64,000 bases of DNA, from assembly GCA_030700315.1 (NCBI GenBank), contig JAUYJO010000096.1, forward strand, positions 51,201 to 115,200, read 5' to 3'. Position numbers and translations under genes: made by a program. Of this stretch, positions 1 to 8,208 are shown one piece after another (the first letter of the stretch is position 1; each line of letters begins with the position of its first letter). Below the pieces are notes generated by a model. That model was given only the letters and a program-made list of their open reading frames with translations, had not been told where the DNA came from and did not search any database. The stretch is from Gallionella sp. Its GTDB lineage: Bacteria; Pseudomonadota; Gammaproteobacteria; Burkholderiales; Gallionellaceae.

Positions 1-1
1 T

Positions 2-133
2 GCCAAAACCGGCGCTATCCGTTTTTACCCCGACGGCAGCTCTACCGGCGGCCGGGTGACGCTTTCCCTGGGCGAGCGCAAATACCTGGTGGATGTGGAC
101 TGGATGACCGGGCGGGTCAAGATACTGGACTGA
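2..133 (+). CDS. gspH: Type II secretion minor pseudopilin GspH, C-terminal end (partial)
   Basis: Only the last 43 codons are in the window; the start lies upstream. The readable tail contains FYPDGSSTGG followed by a beta-strand-rich end (RVTLSLGERKYLVDVDW). This matches the usual C-terminus of GspH/FimT pseudopilins, where an F-x-P-x-G-SS-GG turn precedes the last strands. GspH belongs to the pseudopilus tip of the type II secretion system in the inner membrane and periplasm. Its TGA overlaps the gspI start by one base, so it is in the same operon. Because the prepilin peptidase motif is missing, the call rests on the tail motif and on the gspIJK genes that follow. Confidence 0.8.
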   Translation, partial: AKTGAIRFYPDGSSTGGRVTLSLGERKYLVDVDWMTGRVKILD

Positions 134-570
134 TGATGAAACGCGCATCCGCAGGTTTTTCCTTGCTTGAATTACTGGTGGCTTTTGTGATTCTGGCGCT
201 GACCCTGAGCGTCATGATGCGGATTTTTTCCGGCGGCCTGCGCAACGTCGGCTTGGCGGATGACTATAGCCGCGCGACATTGCTGGCAGAATCCCGGCTG
301 GCCGAACTGGGTGTGCAGCCTGTCGAGGGTGAGGCGCAAGGCGAATTCGATCAGAAATTCCGCTGGCACAGCACCATACGCCCATGGGCCGATGATGCCG
401 ATGCGCAGGGCCCAGAAGCACAACCAATGGGAGCGCAACTCATGGAAGCGCAACCCCTGCCGGTCAGGCTGATGGAAATCGAAGTCAGGGTTGCGTGGGG
501 GGAGCCGGGCGGCAAGTCGCGGGAAGTCGGCCTGAGCACGCTGCAACTGGCGTCCGCACCCGCGCCATGA
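133..570 (+). CDS. gspI: Type II secretion minor pseudopilin GspI
   Basis: A 145-residue protein with a type IV prepilin leader. A short basic stretch (MMKRASAG) is followed by FSLLELLVAFVILAL, giving a predicted prepilin peptidase cut between G8 and F9 and a glutamate at mature position +5. One transmembrane helix follows, then a short periplasmic domain. GspI nucleates the pseudopilus tip with GspJ and GspK. Two ATGs lie side by side (133 and 136); the first overlaps the gspH stop codon. The last codons overlap gspJ in an ATGA, as expected for a coupled operon. Residues 90-105 hold a low-complexity stretch rich in Q, A, P and E. Confidence 0.9.
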   Translation: MMKRASAGFSLLELLVAFVILALTLSVMMRIFSGGLRNVGLADDYSRATLLAESRLAELGVQPVEGEAQGEFDQKFRWHSTIRPWADDADAQGPEAQPMGAQLMEAQPLPVRLMEIEVRVAWGEPGGKSREVGLSTLQLASAPAP

Positions 571-1226
571 GCATGGGAGCCGCACGTCAAAATGGCTTCA
601 CCCTGCTGGAGTTGCTGATCGGCATGGTGTTGCTTGGCATGATGCTCACGCTGCTGTTTGGCGGTTTGCGCCTCGGGTCGAGAAGCTGGGACAGCGGCGA
701 GCAGCGTGCCGATGAGACAGCCCAGTTGCGCGCCATTCAGGGTTTTATACGGCGCGAACTCGGCCAGGCACTACCCCTGCGCTGGAAGAAAGAGGTCGAT
801 ACCCGGCTGGCCTTTGAAGGGACATCTGACACCCTGAAATTTGTGGCACCCCTGCCGGCACAGGTCAGCGTGGGCGGGCTTTATTTGCTCGGGCTGGAAC
901 TGGAAAATGCTGATGAGGGACAACGCCTGATCATGAAGCGCGCGCTGACCGAGGCTGCGACCCAGGATTTTTCCGGCCTTGAGCAGGGTGAGAAATCGGT
1001 GCTGGTCGACCATGTCGAAAATATGACTATTTCCTACTTTGGTTCGGCAACGGCGCAAGGCGCACCGGATTGGCAGGACAAATGGGATGACCCGCAACGC
1101 CTGCCCTTGCTGGTGCGCATTCAGGTAGAATCAAGCGTTGGGCGCGGCTGGCCCGATCTGGTGATACCCGTGATAATGGAAAAAGGGTGTACTTGGGATT
1201 CCTTTCACAAGCGCTGCGTGAACTGA
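567..1226 (+). CDS. gspJ: Type II secretion minor pseudopilin GspJ
   Basis: About 219 residues from the ATG that overlaps the gspI stop (ATGA). The N-terminus MSMGAARQNG/FTLLELLIGMVLLGMML carries a clear prepilin peptidase site (G10/F11) and Glu at mature +5, followed by the membrane helix. The rest is the GspJ/PulJ beta domain, with the conserved RRELGQALPL region near residue 60 and a strand-rich end. The frame is open further upstream to 495, but that part overlaps gspI and has no leader, so 567 is chosen; the ATG at 573 is also possible. GspJ works with GspI and GspK in the pseudopilus tip complex. Confidence 0.9.
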   Translation: MSMGAARQNGFTLLELLIGMVLLGMMLTLLFGGLRLGSRSWDSGEQRADETAQLRAIQGFIRRELGQALPLRWKKEVDTRLAFEGTSDTLKFVAPLPAQVSVGGLYLLGLELENADEGQRLIMKRALTEAATQDFSGLEQGEKSVLVDHVENMTISYFGSATAQGAPDWQDKWDDPQRLPLLVRIQVESSVGRGWPDLVIPVIMEKGCTWDSFHKRCVN

Positions 1227-1345
1227 CGGACATGGCAAATGCCGCACTTGATGATGAAATCCACTATGCCCGTTTCCCCCATCCCAACCTTCCCCCGCCA
1301 GCGAGGGAAGGGGCAAACGAATCGCTGCGCGAGTTTCGCGGTAAA
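1227..1345 (-). repeat. R1 dispersed structured repeat, copy A (degenerate)
   Basis: The whole gspJ-gspK gap is an R1-type repeat read on the minus strand. The plus strand shows CATCCCAACCTTCCCCCGC, then GAATCGCTGCGCGAGTTTCG, the conserved ends of the family seen at 4981, 5099, 19417, 20770 and 51853. The terminal hairpin is partly decayed here. The repeat is open in the gspK frame for 36 codons, so automated starts could wrongly include it. Confidence 0.75.
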
Positions 1346-1346
1346 G

Positions 1347-2252
1347 ATGCGGCCGAAAAATGAGCGGGGCATCGCCCTGGTGATCGTGCTGTGGTCGGTG
1401 CTGCTGCTGACCGTGATCGCGGGAAATTTCGTTTTTGCCATGCGCACCGAAACCCTGGTGGCGCGCAATGCGGTATCGGCGGCACAGGCGGAAGCCGTGG
1501 CCAACGGCGCGGTGCACCGGGCGCTGTATGAAACCTACAAGCCGGCGGCGAATGCCGACACCTGGAAGACGGACGGAAGAGAGCGGCAATGGGAACGAAA
1601 TGGCGCAAAAATTAGAGTCGTGATGATGGATGAATCCGGTAAAATTGATATCAATGCAGGCTCAGATGATCTGCTCAGAGGTTTGCTCCTGTCCGTCGGC
1701 GTGGATGCTGAAAAGTCCGAACAACTGCTCGATGCCATCCTCGACTGGCGCGACGCGGATACGCTACCGCGCCCAAAGGGCGCGGAAAGCGAGGCCTACC
1801 GGGCGAGTGGCCTGAAATATGAACCTGCCAACGCCCCCTTCGATGCGGTGGAACAATTGCAACAAGTGCTGGGAATGTCCCATGATATTTATTTACGCGT
1901 CGCCCCCCTCCTCACTGTCCACTCCAGGCAGCCCGGCATCAACACGCTGGTTGCGCCGAGAGCCGTGCTGATGGCCATTCCCGGCGCGGACCCCGCCCAA
2001 GTGGACGCTTACCTTGAACAGCGCAAGCAAAGCTTGGCCGATGGCCAGATACCGTCGCCTTTTCCAGCCGGAGCTGCCTTTACCTCTGCCGCGATAAATT
2101 CCGTAATCAACGTCCGCGCCGAGGCGCGCATGGCGGACGGAGCCGTCTTCGTGCGCGAGGCGGTGGTACGCCGGAGCGGAGAAGCGAAACGCCCGGTCGC
2201 GTTTCTGGCATGGAAAGAAGGGCGTCCCGCGCCTGCCGCCGAGGTCCGATAA
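1347..2252 (+). CDS. gspK: Type II secretion minor pseudopilin GspK
   Basis: About 301 residues from ATG 1347. The sequence MRPKNERG/IALVIVLWSVLLLTVIAG is a prepilin leader with a cut after G8. Mature +5 is not glutamate, which is normal for GspK, the pseudopilin that caps the tip. The protein is much longer than the other minor pseudopilins and contains the GspK helical insertion, including ILDWRDADTLPRPKGAESE with many acidic residues. The frame extends upstream to 1239, but those 36 codons are repeat DNA (R1 copy A), so the internal start is chosen. Only a weak GGTAAAG lies before it. It ends six bases before gspL. Confidence 0.88.
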   Translation: MRPKNERGIALVIVLWSVLLLTVIAGNFVFAMRTETLVARNAVSAAQAEAVANGAVHRALYETYKPAANADTWKTDGRERQWERNGAKIRVVMMDESGKIDINAGSDDLLRGLLLSVGVDAEKSEQLLDAILDWRDADTLPRPKGAESEAYRASGLKYEPANAPFDAVEQLQQVLGMSHDIYLRVAPLLTVHSRQPGINTLVAPRAVLMAIPGADPAQVDAYLEQRKQSLADGQIPSPFPAGAAFTSAAINSVINVRAEARMADGAVFVREAVVRRSGEAKRPVAFLAWKEGRPAPAAEVR

Positions 2253-2257
2253 ATCAA

Positions 2258-3646
2258 ATGGCCGGGATCAATTACCGAGAAAATTTGCGGCATTTTGGGC
2301 AACGGCTCGGGTTGAACGATTTTTTCGACTGGTGGCTTGGCGAATTGTCCGCCCTGCTCAGACAGCTCCTGCCCGGCACATCCCAACCTGCACTGGCGCG
2401 CCAGGTGCTGGTTAAAATCAGCGGCTCTCTGGTCATTTTCTTCCGCGTGGTACACGGGAAAGCGGCCGAAGTGGGGCGGCTGGACATGGCCTCACTGGAA
2501 GCCACCGGGCAAAAACACGCCTTTCAATCCGAATTTAATCGGGTCGCCCCGCAGAAAAGTGAGATCGCGCTATATCTGGCGCAGGAGCAGGTGCTATGCA
2601 AAAAATTATCTTTGCCGCTGGCTGCCGAGGAAAACCTGCGCCAGGTGATCGCTTTTGAAATGGATCGCCATACCCCCTTCAATCCCGGCCAGGTGTATTT
2701 CGACTACCGGATTGTGCGGCGCGACAAGCAGCTTGACATAGCGCTGGCCGTTGCGCCACGCGACACGATCAATGAGCCGTTGCGCCAGCTTGCTGCCTGG
2801 GGGGCGCAGACGGTTGCGGTGCGGGTAGCCGGCGATGCGGGGAATGACACCCCGTGGAATCTGCTCCCCGGCGAACTGCTGCCAAACAGCGGGGGTGCGC
2901 GCCTGCCGCGCCTCAATAGCGCACTGGCGGTCGGCTTGGCGGCTCTGCTCTGCGCCGCGCTGGCATTGCCCATCTGGCAAAAACGGGAGACCGTCCTAGC
3001 GCTGCAGCCCCAGGTGAGCAAGGCTCACGAGCAGGCGGAAGCGGCGGAGAATTTGCGCCGCCAGCTCGAGGCGCTGCTGGCCGAATACAACTACCTGCTC
3101 GACAAAAAACGCGAGTCCCCGCCGGTTGTGGCTGTGCTGGAAGATGTCACGCGCCTCCTGCCGGATGATACCTGGGTGCAGCAGTTCGATCTGAAGGGCA
3201 AGGAAATGCGCATTCACGGGGAGACTGCATCGTCCTCCAAACTGGCCGGTTTGTTCGAGCAGGCGAAAACCCTGCATGATGCCAGTTTCCGCGCGCCGCT
3301 GACCAAAGGCCAGGGGGCGAACAGCGAACGCTTCCAGCTTGCGGCCGAAACCCGCCCCTTGCCGCGCACCGAAACCGAATCACACCCCACCACACCTGCA
3401 TCTCCCGTAGCGCAACCGCAACAACTGCCACAGCCAGTTGCACCGCCAGCGCCGAATCAGGCGGCAGCTCCAGATAGCGCCGGCGCTGCGGCGGCGGCGC
3501 AGAAAAAAAACAAGGATGGCAAGCTGCCTGCCCTGCTCGAAGCGATTAAACCCAAAGCGATAAAACCCGACCCGCAGCCCGCTGCCGCAAAAACCGGGAT
3601 CGAACCAGGCGCTGCCCCGGCTGCCCGCGCGGAGAAGCGACCATGA
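2258..3646 (+). CDS. gspL: Type II secretion inner-membrane protein GspL (PilM/PilN-like)
   Basis: About 462 residues from ATG 2258, just after the gspK stop. The first ~215 residues form a cytoplasmic actin-like (PilM-type) domain. A transmembrane helix at about 220-240 (ALAVGLAALLCAALALPIW) is followed by a coiled coil (ENLRRQLEALLAEYNYLLDKK) and a PilN-like ferredoxin fold (VLEDVTRLLPDDTWVQQFDL). The end is a long Pro/Ala/Gln-rich tail (about 385-460) longer than usual for GspL. GspL links the ATPase GspE to GspM at the inner membrane. Position between gspK and gspM fits this. A fused PilM/PilN description would be equally valid. Confidence 0.8.
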   Translation: MAGINYRENLRHFGQRLGLNDFFDWWLGELSALLRQLLPGTSQPALARQVLVKISGSLVIFFRVVHGKAAEVGRLDMASLEATGQKHAFQSEFNRVAPQKSEIALYLAQEQVLCKKLSLPLAAEENLRQVIAFEMDRHTPFNPGQVYFDYRIVRRDKQLDIALAVAPRDTINEPLRQLAAWGAQTVAVRVAGDAGNDTPWNLLPGELLPNSGGARLPRLNSALAVGLAALLCAALALPIWQKRETVLALQPQVSKAHEQAEAAENLRRQLEALLAEYNYLLDKKRESPPVVAVLEDVTRLLPDDTWVQQFDLKGKEMRIHGETASSSKLAGLFEQAKTLHDASFRAPLTKGQGANSERFQLAAETRPLPRTETESHPTTPASPVAQPQQLPQPVAPPAPNQAAAPDSAGAAAAAQKKNKDGKLPALLEAIKPKAIKPDPQPAAAKTGIEPGAAPAARAEKRP

Positions 3647-4224
3647 AAATGCGCACCTTGCCCCCGCAGCAAAGCAGAACACTGGCGCTCTCCCTGTTGC
3701 TGGGATCAATTGTGCTGCTCGGCGCCCTCATTGCCGTGCCGGTGTTTTTAATGAGCCGCCATTATGACCGTGCCATCGAGCAACAGCTCGACTTGTTGAC
3801 GCGCTATTCGCGGATAGGTGCCACCGCGCCCAGCCTGGCACAACAACTCGAGACGCTGAAAGCCAAGGGCACGCGCGGTTTTTTCCTGAAAAGCCCGGTT
3901 CCCGCTTTGGCCGCATCCGAAATGCAGGAAATTGTCAAAGGCATAGCCGAAAGCAACGGCGGAAAAGTCTCCTCCATGCAGATTGCCGAACCCAAGGACG
4001 AAGGCAATTATCGCAAGGTGACGGTCAATATTCAGATGAGCGCCAGAGTCAGCGCCGCACAGAAAATTTTTTACATCCTTGAAACCCAGCGCCCTTATTT
4101 AATGCTGGACAACATCAGCATCCGTGCCACAGCCTGGCAGCCGCAGCGTGATGTGAATGCGCCGGAGCCAGAATTCCTCGTGCAATTTGATGCGGCCGGT
4201 TACGCCGTGCTGGGAGCCAAATAA
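3643..4224 (+). CDS. gspM: Type II secretion inner-membrane protein GspM
   Basis: A 193-residue protein starting in an ATGA overlap with gspL. It has a short cytoplasmic tail, one membrane helix at about residues 12-34 (LALSLLLGSIVLLGALIAVP) and a periplasmic domain resembling GspM/PilO: a helical linker (IEQQLDLLTRYSRIG) and then a ferredoxin-like fold (KVTVNIQMSARVSAAQKIFYILE). GspM pairs with GspL in the inner-membrane platform. Its stop overlaps the next start by one base. Sequence identity in this family is low, so topology and position carry much of the call. Confidence 0.82.
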   Translation: MKMRTLPPQQSRTLALSLLLGSIVLLGALIAVPVFLMSRHYDRAIEQQLDLLTRYSRIGATAPSLAQQLETLKAKGTRGFFLKSPVPALAASEMQEIVKGIAESNGGKVSSMQIAEPKDEGNYRKVTVNIQMSARVSAAQKIFYILETQRPYLMLDNISIRATAWQPQRDVNAPEPEFLVQFDAAGYAVLGAK

Positions 4225-4892
4225 TGGCAGGCGCGAAGATGAATCCGGGCATCTGGATGGCGATCATCTGGGGGCTACCTTATCTTGCCCTGGCTGGCGT
4301 GATCGGACTGGAACTGGACTGGGGGCGGCATATCCTCCCGCACCCGCCCGCGCCCAAACCCATACTGGCGGCGCGCGCGGACTACCCGATCCAACCCGAA
4401 TTCACCCTGCCCGCGCTGGAACAGGGCTTTGCCGAAACCACGGCGCGCCCGGTGTTTACCCCCGCCCGCCGCCCGCCGCCGCTTCCCGCGCAGGCGCAAT
4501 CCGCGATGCAAAAAGGCCAGTTTATCCTGCTGGGAGCACTGATCATCCAGGGTAAAAGTATCGCCCTGCTGCGCGAGGTCGCCACCGGAAAATCCACGCG
4601 AGTGGAGCAAGGCAAGGAAATCAAGGGCATTACGGTGGCCAATATTTATCCCGAAAAAGTGCTTCTGACACAGGGCGGCGAAACAGAGGAATTGGTGCTC
4701 AAGATTCAGCCGTCGGCCAAGCAGCCCGCTGCCCCGAAAGTCATGCCGGTTCAACCGCAGGCACAGGCAGCGCCCCAGGCCGCTCCGGGCGCACCGCAAA
4801 ACAGCGCGCCATCTGCCGCCAGCCCCGGCGGCAATGACCCGCAATCGTTAATCAATCGCCGCCGTGCCGCGCGCGGGCTGCCGCCAGTTTGA
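4224..4892 (+). CDS. Type II secretion GspC/GspN-like periplasmic linker protein
   Basis: About 222 residues with one N-terminal membrane helix (residues ~10-28, WMAIIWGLPYLALAGVIGLE). A proline-rich linker leads to an HR-type beta domain: the motif ARPVFTPARRPP, then QFILLGALIIQGKSIALL and KVLLTQGGETEELVLKI. The end is low-complexity (Gln/Ala/Pro). This is the layout of GspC (and PilP), which joins the inner-membrane platform to the secretin. Betaproteobacterial operons often place such a gene after gspM, sometimes named gspN. No PDZ domain is visible. ATG 4224 overlaps the gspM stop; ATG 4239 is an alternative start. Confidence 0.7.
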   Translation: MAGAKMNPGIWMAIIWGLPYLALAGVIGLELDWGRHILPHPPAPKPILAARADYPIQPEFTLPALEQGFAETTARPVFTPARRPPPLPAQAQSAMQKGQFILLGALIIQGKSIALLREVATGKSTRVEQGKEIKGITVANIYPEKVLLTQGGETEELVLKIQPSAKQPAAPKVMPVQPQAQAAPQAAPGAPQNSAPSAASPGGNDPQSLINRRRAARGLPPV

Positions 4893-4980
4893 ACATGACG
4901 CAAAACCTGAACATATCAACATGCTCGGAACGGACATTTGTTTATGCGGCAACTTTACGCCGCTATGCCAACCACTTGCG

Positions 4981-5101
4981 TAACGTGAAACTCGCGCAGC
5001 GATTCGTTCGCCTCCTCGCCCGCTTGCGGGAGAGGATTGAGGTGAGGGAAACGGGCATGGCGAGTTTCATTATCAGGGGTGGCCGCTGCCATGCCCGTTA
5101 A
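4981..5101 (+). repeat. R1 dispersed structured repeat, copy B
   Basis: Starts TAACGTGAAACTCGCGCAGC and ends with a hairpin whose arms are GGGCATGGC and GCCATGCCC around a loop containing TTTCATTATCAGGGGTGG. It shares its last three bases (TAA) with the next copy, so two copies stand in tandem between the GspC/N-like gene and gspD. No gene is seen in the gap 4893-5325. Confidence 0.9.
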
Positions 5102-5280
5102 CGTGAAACTCGCGCAGCGATTCGTTTGCTCCTTCCCTCGCTTGCGGGGTAACCAGCGACTTGGCTGCGGCCTTTGGCAGCTTAGTCGAATGGCTAGTTG
5201 TTTCATCCAGAAGGTTGGGAAGGGGGAAACGGGCATGGCGAGTTTCATTATCGGGTGTGGCTACTCGCCATGCCCGTTAG
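5099..5280 (+). repeat. R1 dispersed structured repeat, copy C (with insertion)
   Basis: Same left end as copy B and the strongest terminal hairpin of the family: AACGGGCATGGCGAGT pairs with ACTCGCCATGCCCGTT. Compared with copy E it carries about 60 extra bases in the middle (around 5150-5210). It ends 45 bases before gspD, so its hairpin would form in the gspD leader or between separate transcripts. Confidence 0.9.
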
Positions 5281-5325
5281 GCAGGGTGACGTGATGGAAA
5301 CTATCGAAAAATGGGAGTCAAGAAT

Positions 5326-7482
5326 ATGAATATCAATCACTGGCTGTTGCCGCTGGCAGTTGTAGCCTTGCTCGGCGGATGCGCCACCCACGGCGAGGTG
5401 AAGAATGGAAAAATCGCCACGCCAGCCAAGTCTCATGCTCTCGGCAACGGTATTGAAAACACTGCTGCCCATAAAAAAGATGGTTTGGCGGAAAAACCCA
5501 AAACTGCCGATACCGAGGAAAATTTCAAGCTGTATCCGGGAACCGGAGTTTTCGTCAAGCCCGCGTCAACGCTGGCTGCTGGCGCAGCAGGCGGCGAAGA
5601 GGTCATGCTCAACTTTGACGGGGCAGACCTGCGCGAAGTGGTCAAGATCGTGCTGGTGGATATCATGAACGAGAGCTACGTCATCGACCCCAGGGTGCAG
5701 GGTACCGTCAACATCCACTCCAGCCATCCGATCAAGCGCAGCGCGCTGCTGCCCACGCTGGAAGCGGTGCTGCGCATGAATGGCGCGTCAATGGTGCGCG
5801 AATCGGACGGCGTGTTCCACGTCACCCCCCTCGCCACGGTAGCAAAGGGCGCATTGACGCCGCAGGTGAGCGACACGAGCAAGCCGTTGCCATCCGGCTA
5901 CAGCGTGCAGATTTTTCCCCTGAAATTTATTTCCGCACGCGAAATGGTCAAAATCCTCGAACCGTTCACTCCCGATGGCGGCATCGTGCGCGTGGACGAT
6001 GCGCGCAACATGCTGTTCCTTGGCGGCAACACCCGGGAACTGCGCCATCTCATGGAAACCATCGACATTTTCGACGTGGACTGGATTGCCGGGATGTCCG
6101 TCGGACTGTTTACGCTCAAAAGCGTCGATGTCAAAACCGCCTTCTCCGAGGTCGAGAAAATTATGGGCGACAAGACTCTGGGCCCGCTGGCGGGTGTGCT
6201 GCGTATCATCCCGATCGAACGCCTGAATGCCCTGCTGGTGATCACACCGCAGCCAAAGTATCTCGAACAGGCACGCGTCTGGGTGGAACGCCTGGATCGC
6301 TCCGGCGCAGGCGACGGCGGAGTGCAGCTTTACGTTTATCAGGTACAGAATGGCGACGCCGTCAAAATGGCAGCCTTGCTCGGGCAAGCATTCAGCAAAC
6401 AAACTTCCCAGAGCGCTGCGCCGCCCTCGCTGGCTCCCGGATTAAAGCCGGCTGAAATCAAATCCCCCGGACAGGCCGAGGGAGGGGTGCAAACGGGAAG
6501 CTCTGCAGGCGTATCCGTGTCGGTCGGCGGAGCGACGCGCATTATCGCGGACAAGGAAAACAACGCCCTGCTGATCCTGTCGACCCCATCGGAATATGAA
6601 CTCATCACCAGTGCGATCCGCAAGCTAGACGTGGTGCCGCGCCAGGTGCTGATCGAGGTGACCATCGCCGAAGTGACCCTGAGCGACGAGTTTTCCTTCG
6701 GCCTGGAATGGTATTTCAGCAACGGCCCCAACCGCAAAGGCTTCCTCGATACCGGCGCTGCGGGCATCTCCCAGTTGAGTCCCGGCTTTTCCTATGCCTG
6801 GCTGGACCCCGCAGGTTCCATCAAGACCGTGCTGAACGCCATGGCCGCCAACTCCAAGCTGAACATCATCGCCTCGCCCCATATCATGGTATCGGACAAC
6901 CATACCGCCAAAATTCAGGTTGGCGACCGGGTGCCCACGGTGAGCCAGACCCAGGCGCTGGCGACCGCAATCGCCACGACGGGAACAACCGGCGTGATCA
7001 GTTCCGTGCAGTATCTCGACACTGGCATCATGCTGTCCGTGACACCGCATATCAATGCCGGCGGCCTGGTCACCATGGAGATCAGCCAGGAAGTCAGCAA
7101 CGCCTCCAAAACGGTGACCTCCGGCATCGACTCGCCCACCATCAGCAAGCGCTCGGCGCAAAGCACGGTCACGGTGCAGGCGGGCGAAACCATGGTGCTG
7201 GGTGGACTGATCAGCGACAAAAAATCCGATGCCAGCAGCGGGCTGCCGTACCTTTCCGAAATTCCCGTGCTGGGCGCGCTGTTTGGTGCGCAGAATAAAA
7301 AAGATGACCGCACCGAACTGGTCATGCTGATTACCCCCAAGCTGGTGGCAAACTCACAGCAAGCGCGCGAAATTACCAGCGAGTTCCGCAAAAAAATGGG
7401 CAACGTGACGCTGGATTCTGCGAAAAATACCGACGCACGCGATAATAGCGGCACGGGAGAAATAGAACGCGAAGGGCAATAA
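5326..7482 (+). CDS. gspD: Type II secretion outer-membrane secretin GspD
   Basis: About 718 residues. ATG 5326 is preferred over ATG 5311 because GGGAG lies eight bases before it and the protein then starts with a lipoprotein signal (lipobox LGGC, C19). N-domains run from about residue 90 (VMLNFDGADLREVVKIVL) through repeated KH-like N1-N3 modules, with a Ser/Gly/Pro-rich loop near 375-400. The secretin core begins near 440 and includes VLGGLISDKKSDASSGLP and the closing DRTELVMLITPKLV. GspD forms the outer-membrane channel; the lipid anchor suggests self-piloting or a pilotin. Two R1 copies separate it from the upstream operon, so it may have its own promoter. Confidence 0.95.
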   Translation: MNINHWLLPLAVVALLGGCATHGEVKNGKIATPAKSHALGNGIENTAAHKKDGLAEKPKTADTEENFKLYPGTGVFVKPASTLAAGAAGGEEVMLNFDGADLREVVKIVLVDIMNESYVIDPRVQGTVNIHSSHPIKRSALLPTLEAVLRMNGASMVRESDGVFHVTPLATVAKGALTPQVSDTSKPLPSGYSVQIFPLKFISAREMVKILEPFTPDGGIVRVDDARNMLFLGGNTRELRHLMETIDIFDVDWIAGMSVGLFTLKSVDVKTAFSEVEKIMGDKTLGPLAGVLRIIPIERLNALLVITPQPKYLEQARVWVERLDRSGAGDGGVQLYVYQVQNGDAVKMAALLGQAFSKQTSQSAAPPSLAPGLKPAEIKSPGQAEGGVQTGSSAGVSVSVGGATRIIADKENNALLILSTPSEYELITSAIRKLDVVPRQVLIEVTIAEVTLSDEFSFGLEWYFSNGPNRKGFLDTGAAGISQLSPGFSYAWLDPAGSIKTVLNAMAANSKLNIIASPHIMVSDNHTAKIQVGDRVPTVSQTQALATAIATTGTTGVISSVQYLDTGIMLSVTPHINAGGLVTMEISQEVSNASKTVTSGIDSPTISKRSAQSTVTVQAGETMVLGGLISDKKSDASSGLPYLSEIPVLGALFGAQNKKDDRTELVMLITPKLVANSQQAREITSEFRKKMGNVTLDSAKNTDARDNSGTGEIEREGQ

Positions 7483-7529
7483 CGCCGGCCAAGCCAGGCG
7501 CAACAGCCCGTGCGGCAGAGGAGGAGAAT

Positions 7530-8009
7530 ATGCGTAAATTCGGATACTTTCTGGCACTGCTGATCGGCATCACAGTCACGCTTCCCTCTCAGGCGCCCAC
7601 CCTTTCTCAAGCGACCTGCGCGGCGTATCTTGCCAATAACACCAACCCCGCCGGCATCCCCTCTGTTTCAGGACCCGGTGTTGCCGTTTCTATGGCAGCC
7701 AATCTCCCGTGGCCCAATTCGCATTTCTACACCGCTGACGCGGAAGAATGCTCATACCTGAAACAACTCGAGGCTACCATTCCAGCAACCGAGAAACGAT
7801 GGAATTTCGAAAGCATGGATTTTTCCACAACCGCGCCGACCAACAGCCTATGCCCCGATGGAACGACACCCATCTACCACGCCTACAATAACGGATTCGC
7901 ACGCAGTATCGACAGCAACCACCGCATCACCAGCAACACAACCGCCCTGCAAGAGTTCGCAGCACGCGGCTGGATCGATGAGGGCGTGGTCATGTGCGCG
8001 CCACAGTGA
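7530..8009 (+). CDS. Exported DUF5648-like protein, small
   Basis: 159 residues with a Sec signal peptide (MRKFGYFLALLIGITVTLPSQA). The mature part holds hallmarks of the DUF5648 repeat family: NSHFYTADAEECSYLK, then IYHAYNNGFARSIDSNHRIT and ARGWIDEGVVMCAP. Four Cys residues could form two disulfides. The function is unknown. It lies 47 bases after gspD, has a GAGGAG ribosome site (7519-7524), and precedes a larger protein with the same domain. A role as type II secretion cargo is an inference from position and signal peptide only. Confidence 0.8.
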   Translation: MRKFGYFLALLIGITVTLPSQAPTLSQATCAAYLANNTNPAGIPSVSGPGVAVSMAANLPWPNSHFYTADAEECSYLKQLEATIPATEKRWNFESMDFSTTAPTNSLCPDGTTPIYHAYNNGFARSIDSNHRITSNTTALQEFAARGWIDEGVVMCAPQ

Positions 8010-8070
8010 AATTACAGGTTTTTCAATAGTGCTTGTTTTTTGCATCACTCATTTATTTATGCCCGGACCA

Positions 8071-8182
8071 GTTATTCCATTTCTCCTTCAATAGGAAAAT
8101 AATCCGTAGGTCGGGCTTCGCACGACATCTTTATCCGGCGGGTAGAACCCGCCCTACGATATTGCTCTATTGATAGGGAATT
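8071..8182 (+). repeat. R3 palindromic repeat, copy 1
   Basis: About 112 bp with TTCAATAGGAAAATAATCCG at one side and CTATTGATAGGGAATT at the other, around GTAGGTCGGGC and CCCGCCCTAC palindromes. Nearly the same sequence occurs in the opposite direction at 33421-33532. It fills most of the gap between the two DUF5648 genes. Confidence 0.85.
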
Positions 8183-8208
8183 GAAATTAAACGCAAAGGA
8201 GAGGAAGC

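Noticed and set aside
4893-5325. Possible CRISPR-like array from the two tandem R1 copies
   Set aside because: Only two copies of unequal length (about 120 and 180 bp) with no spacers and no cas genes.
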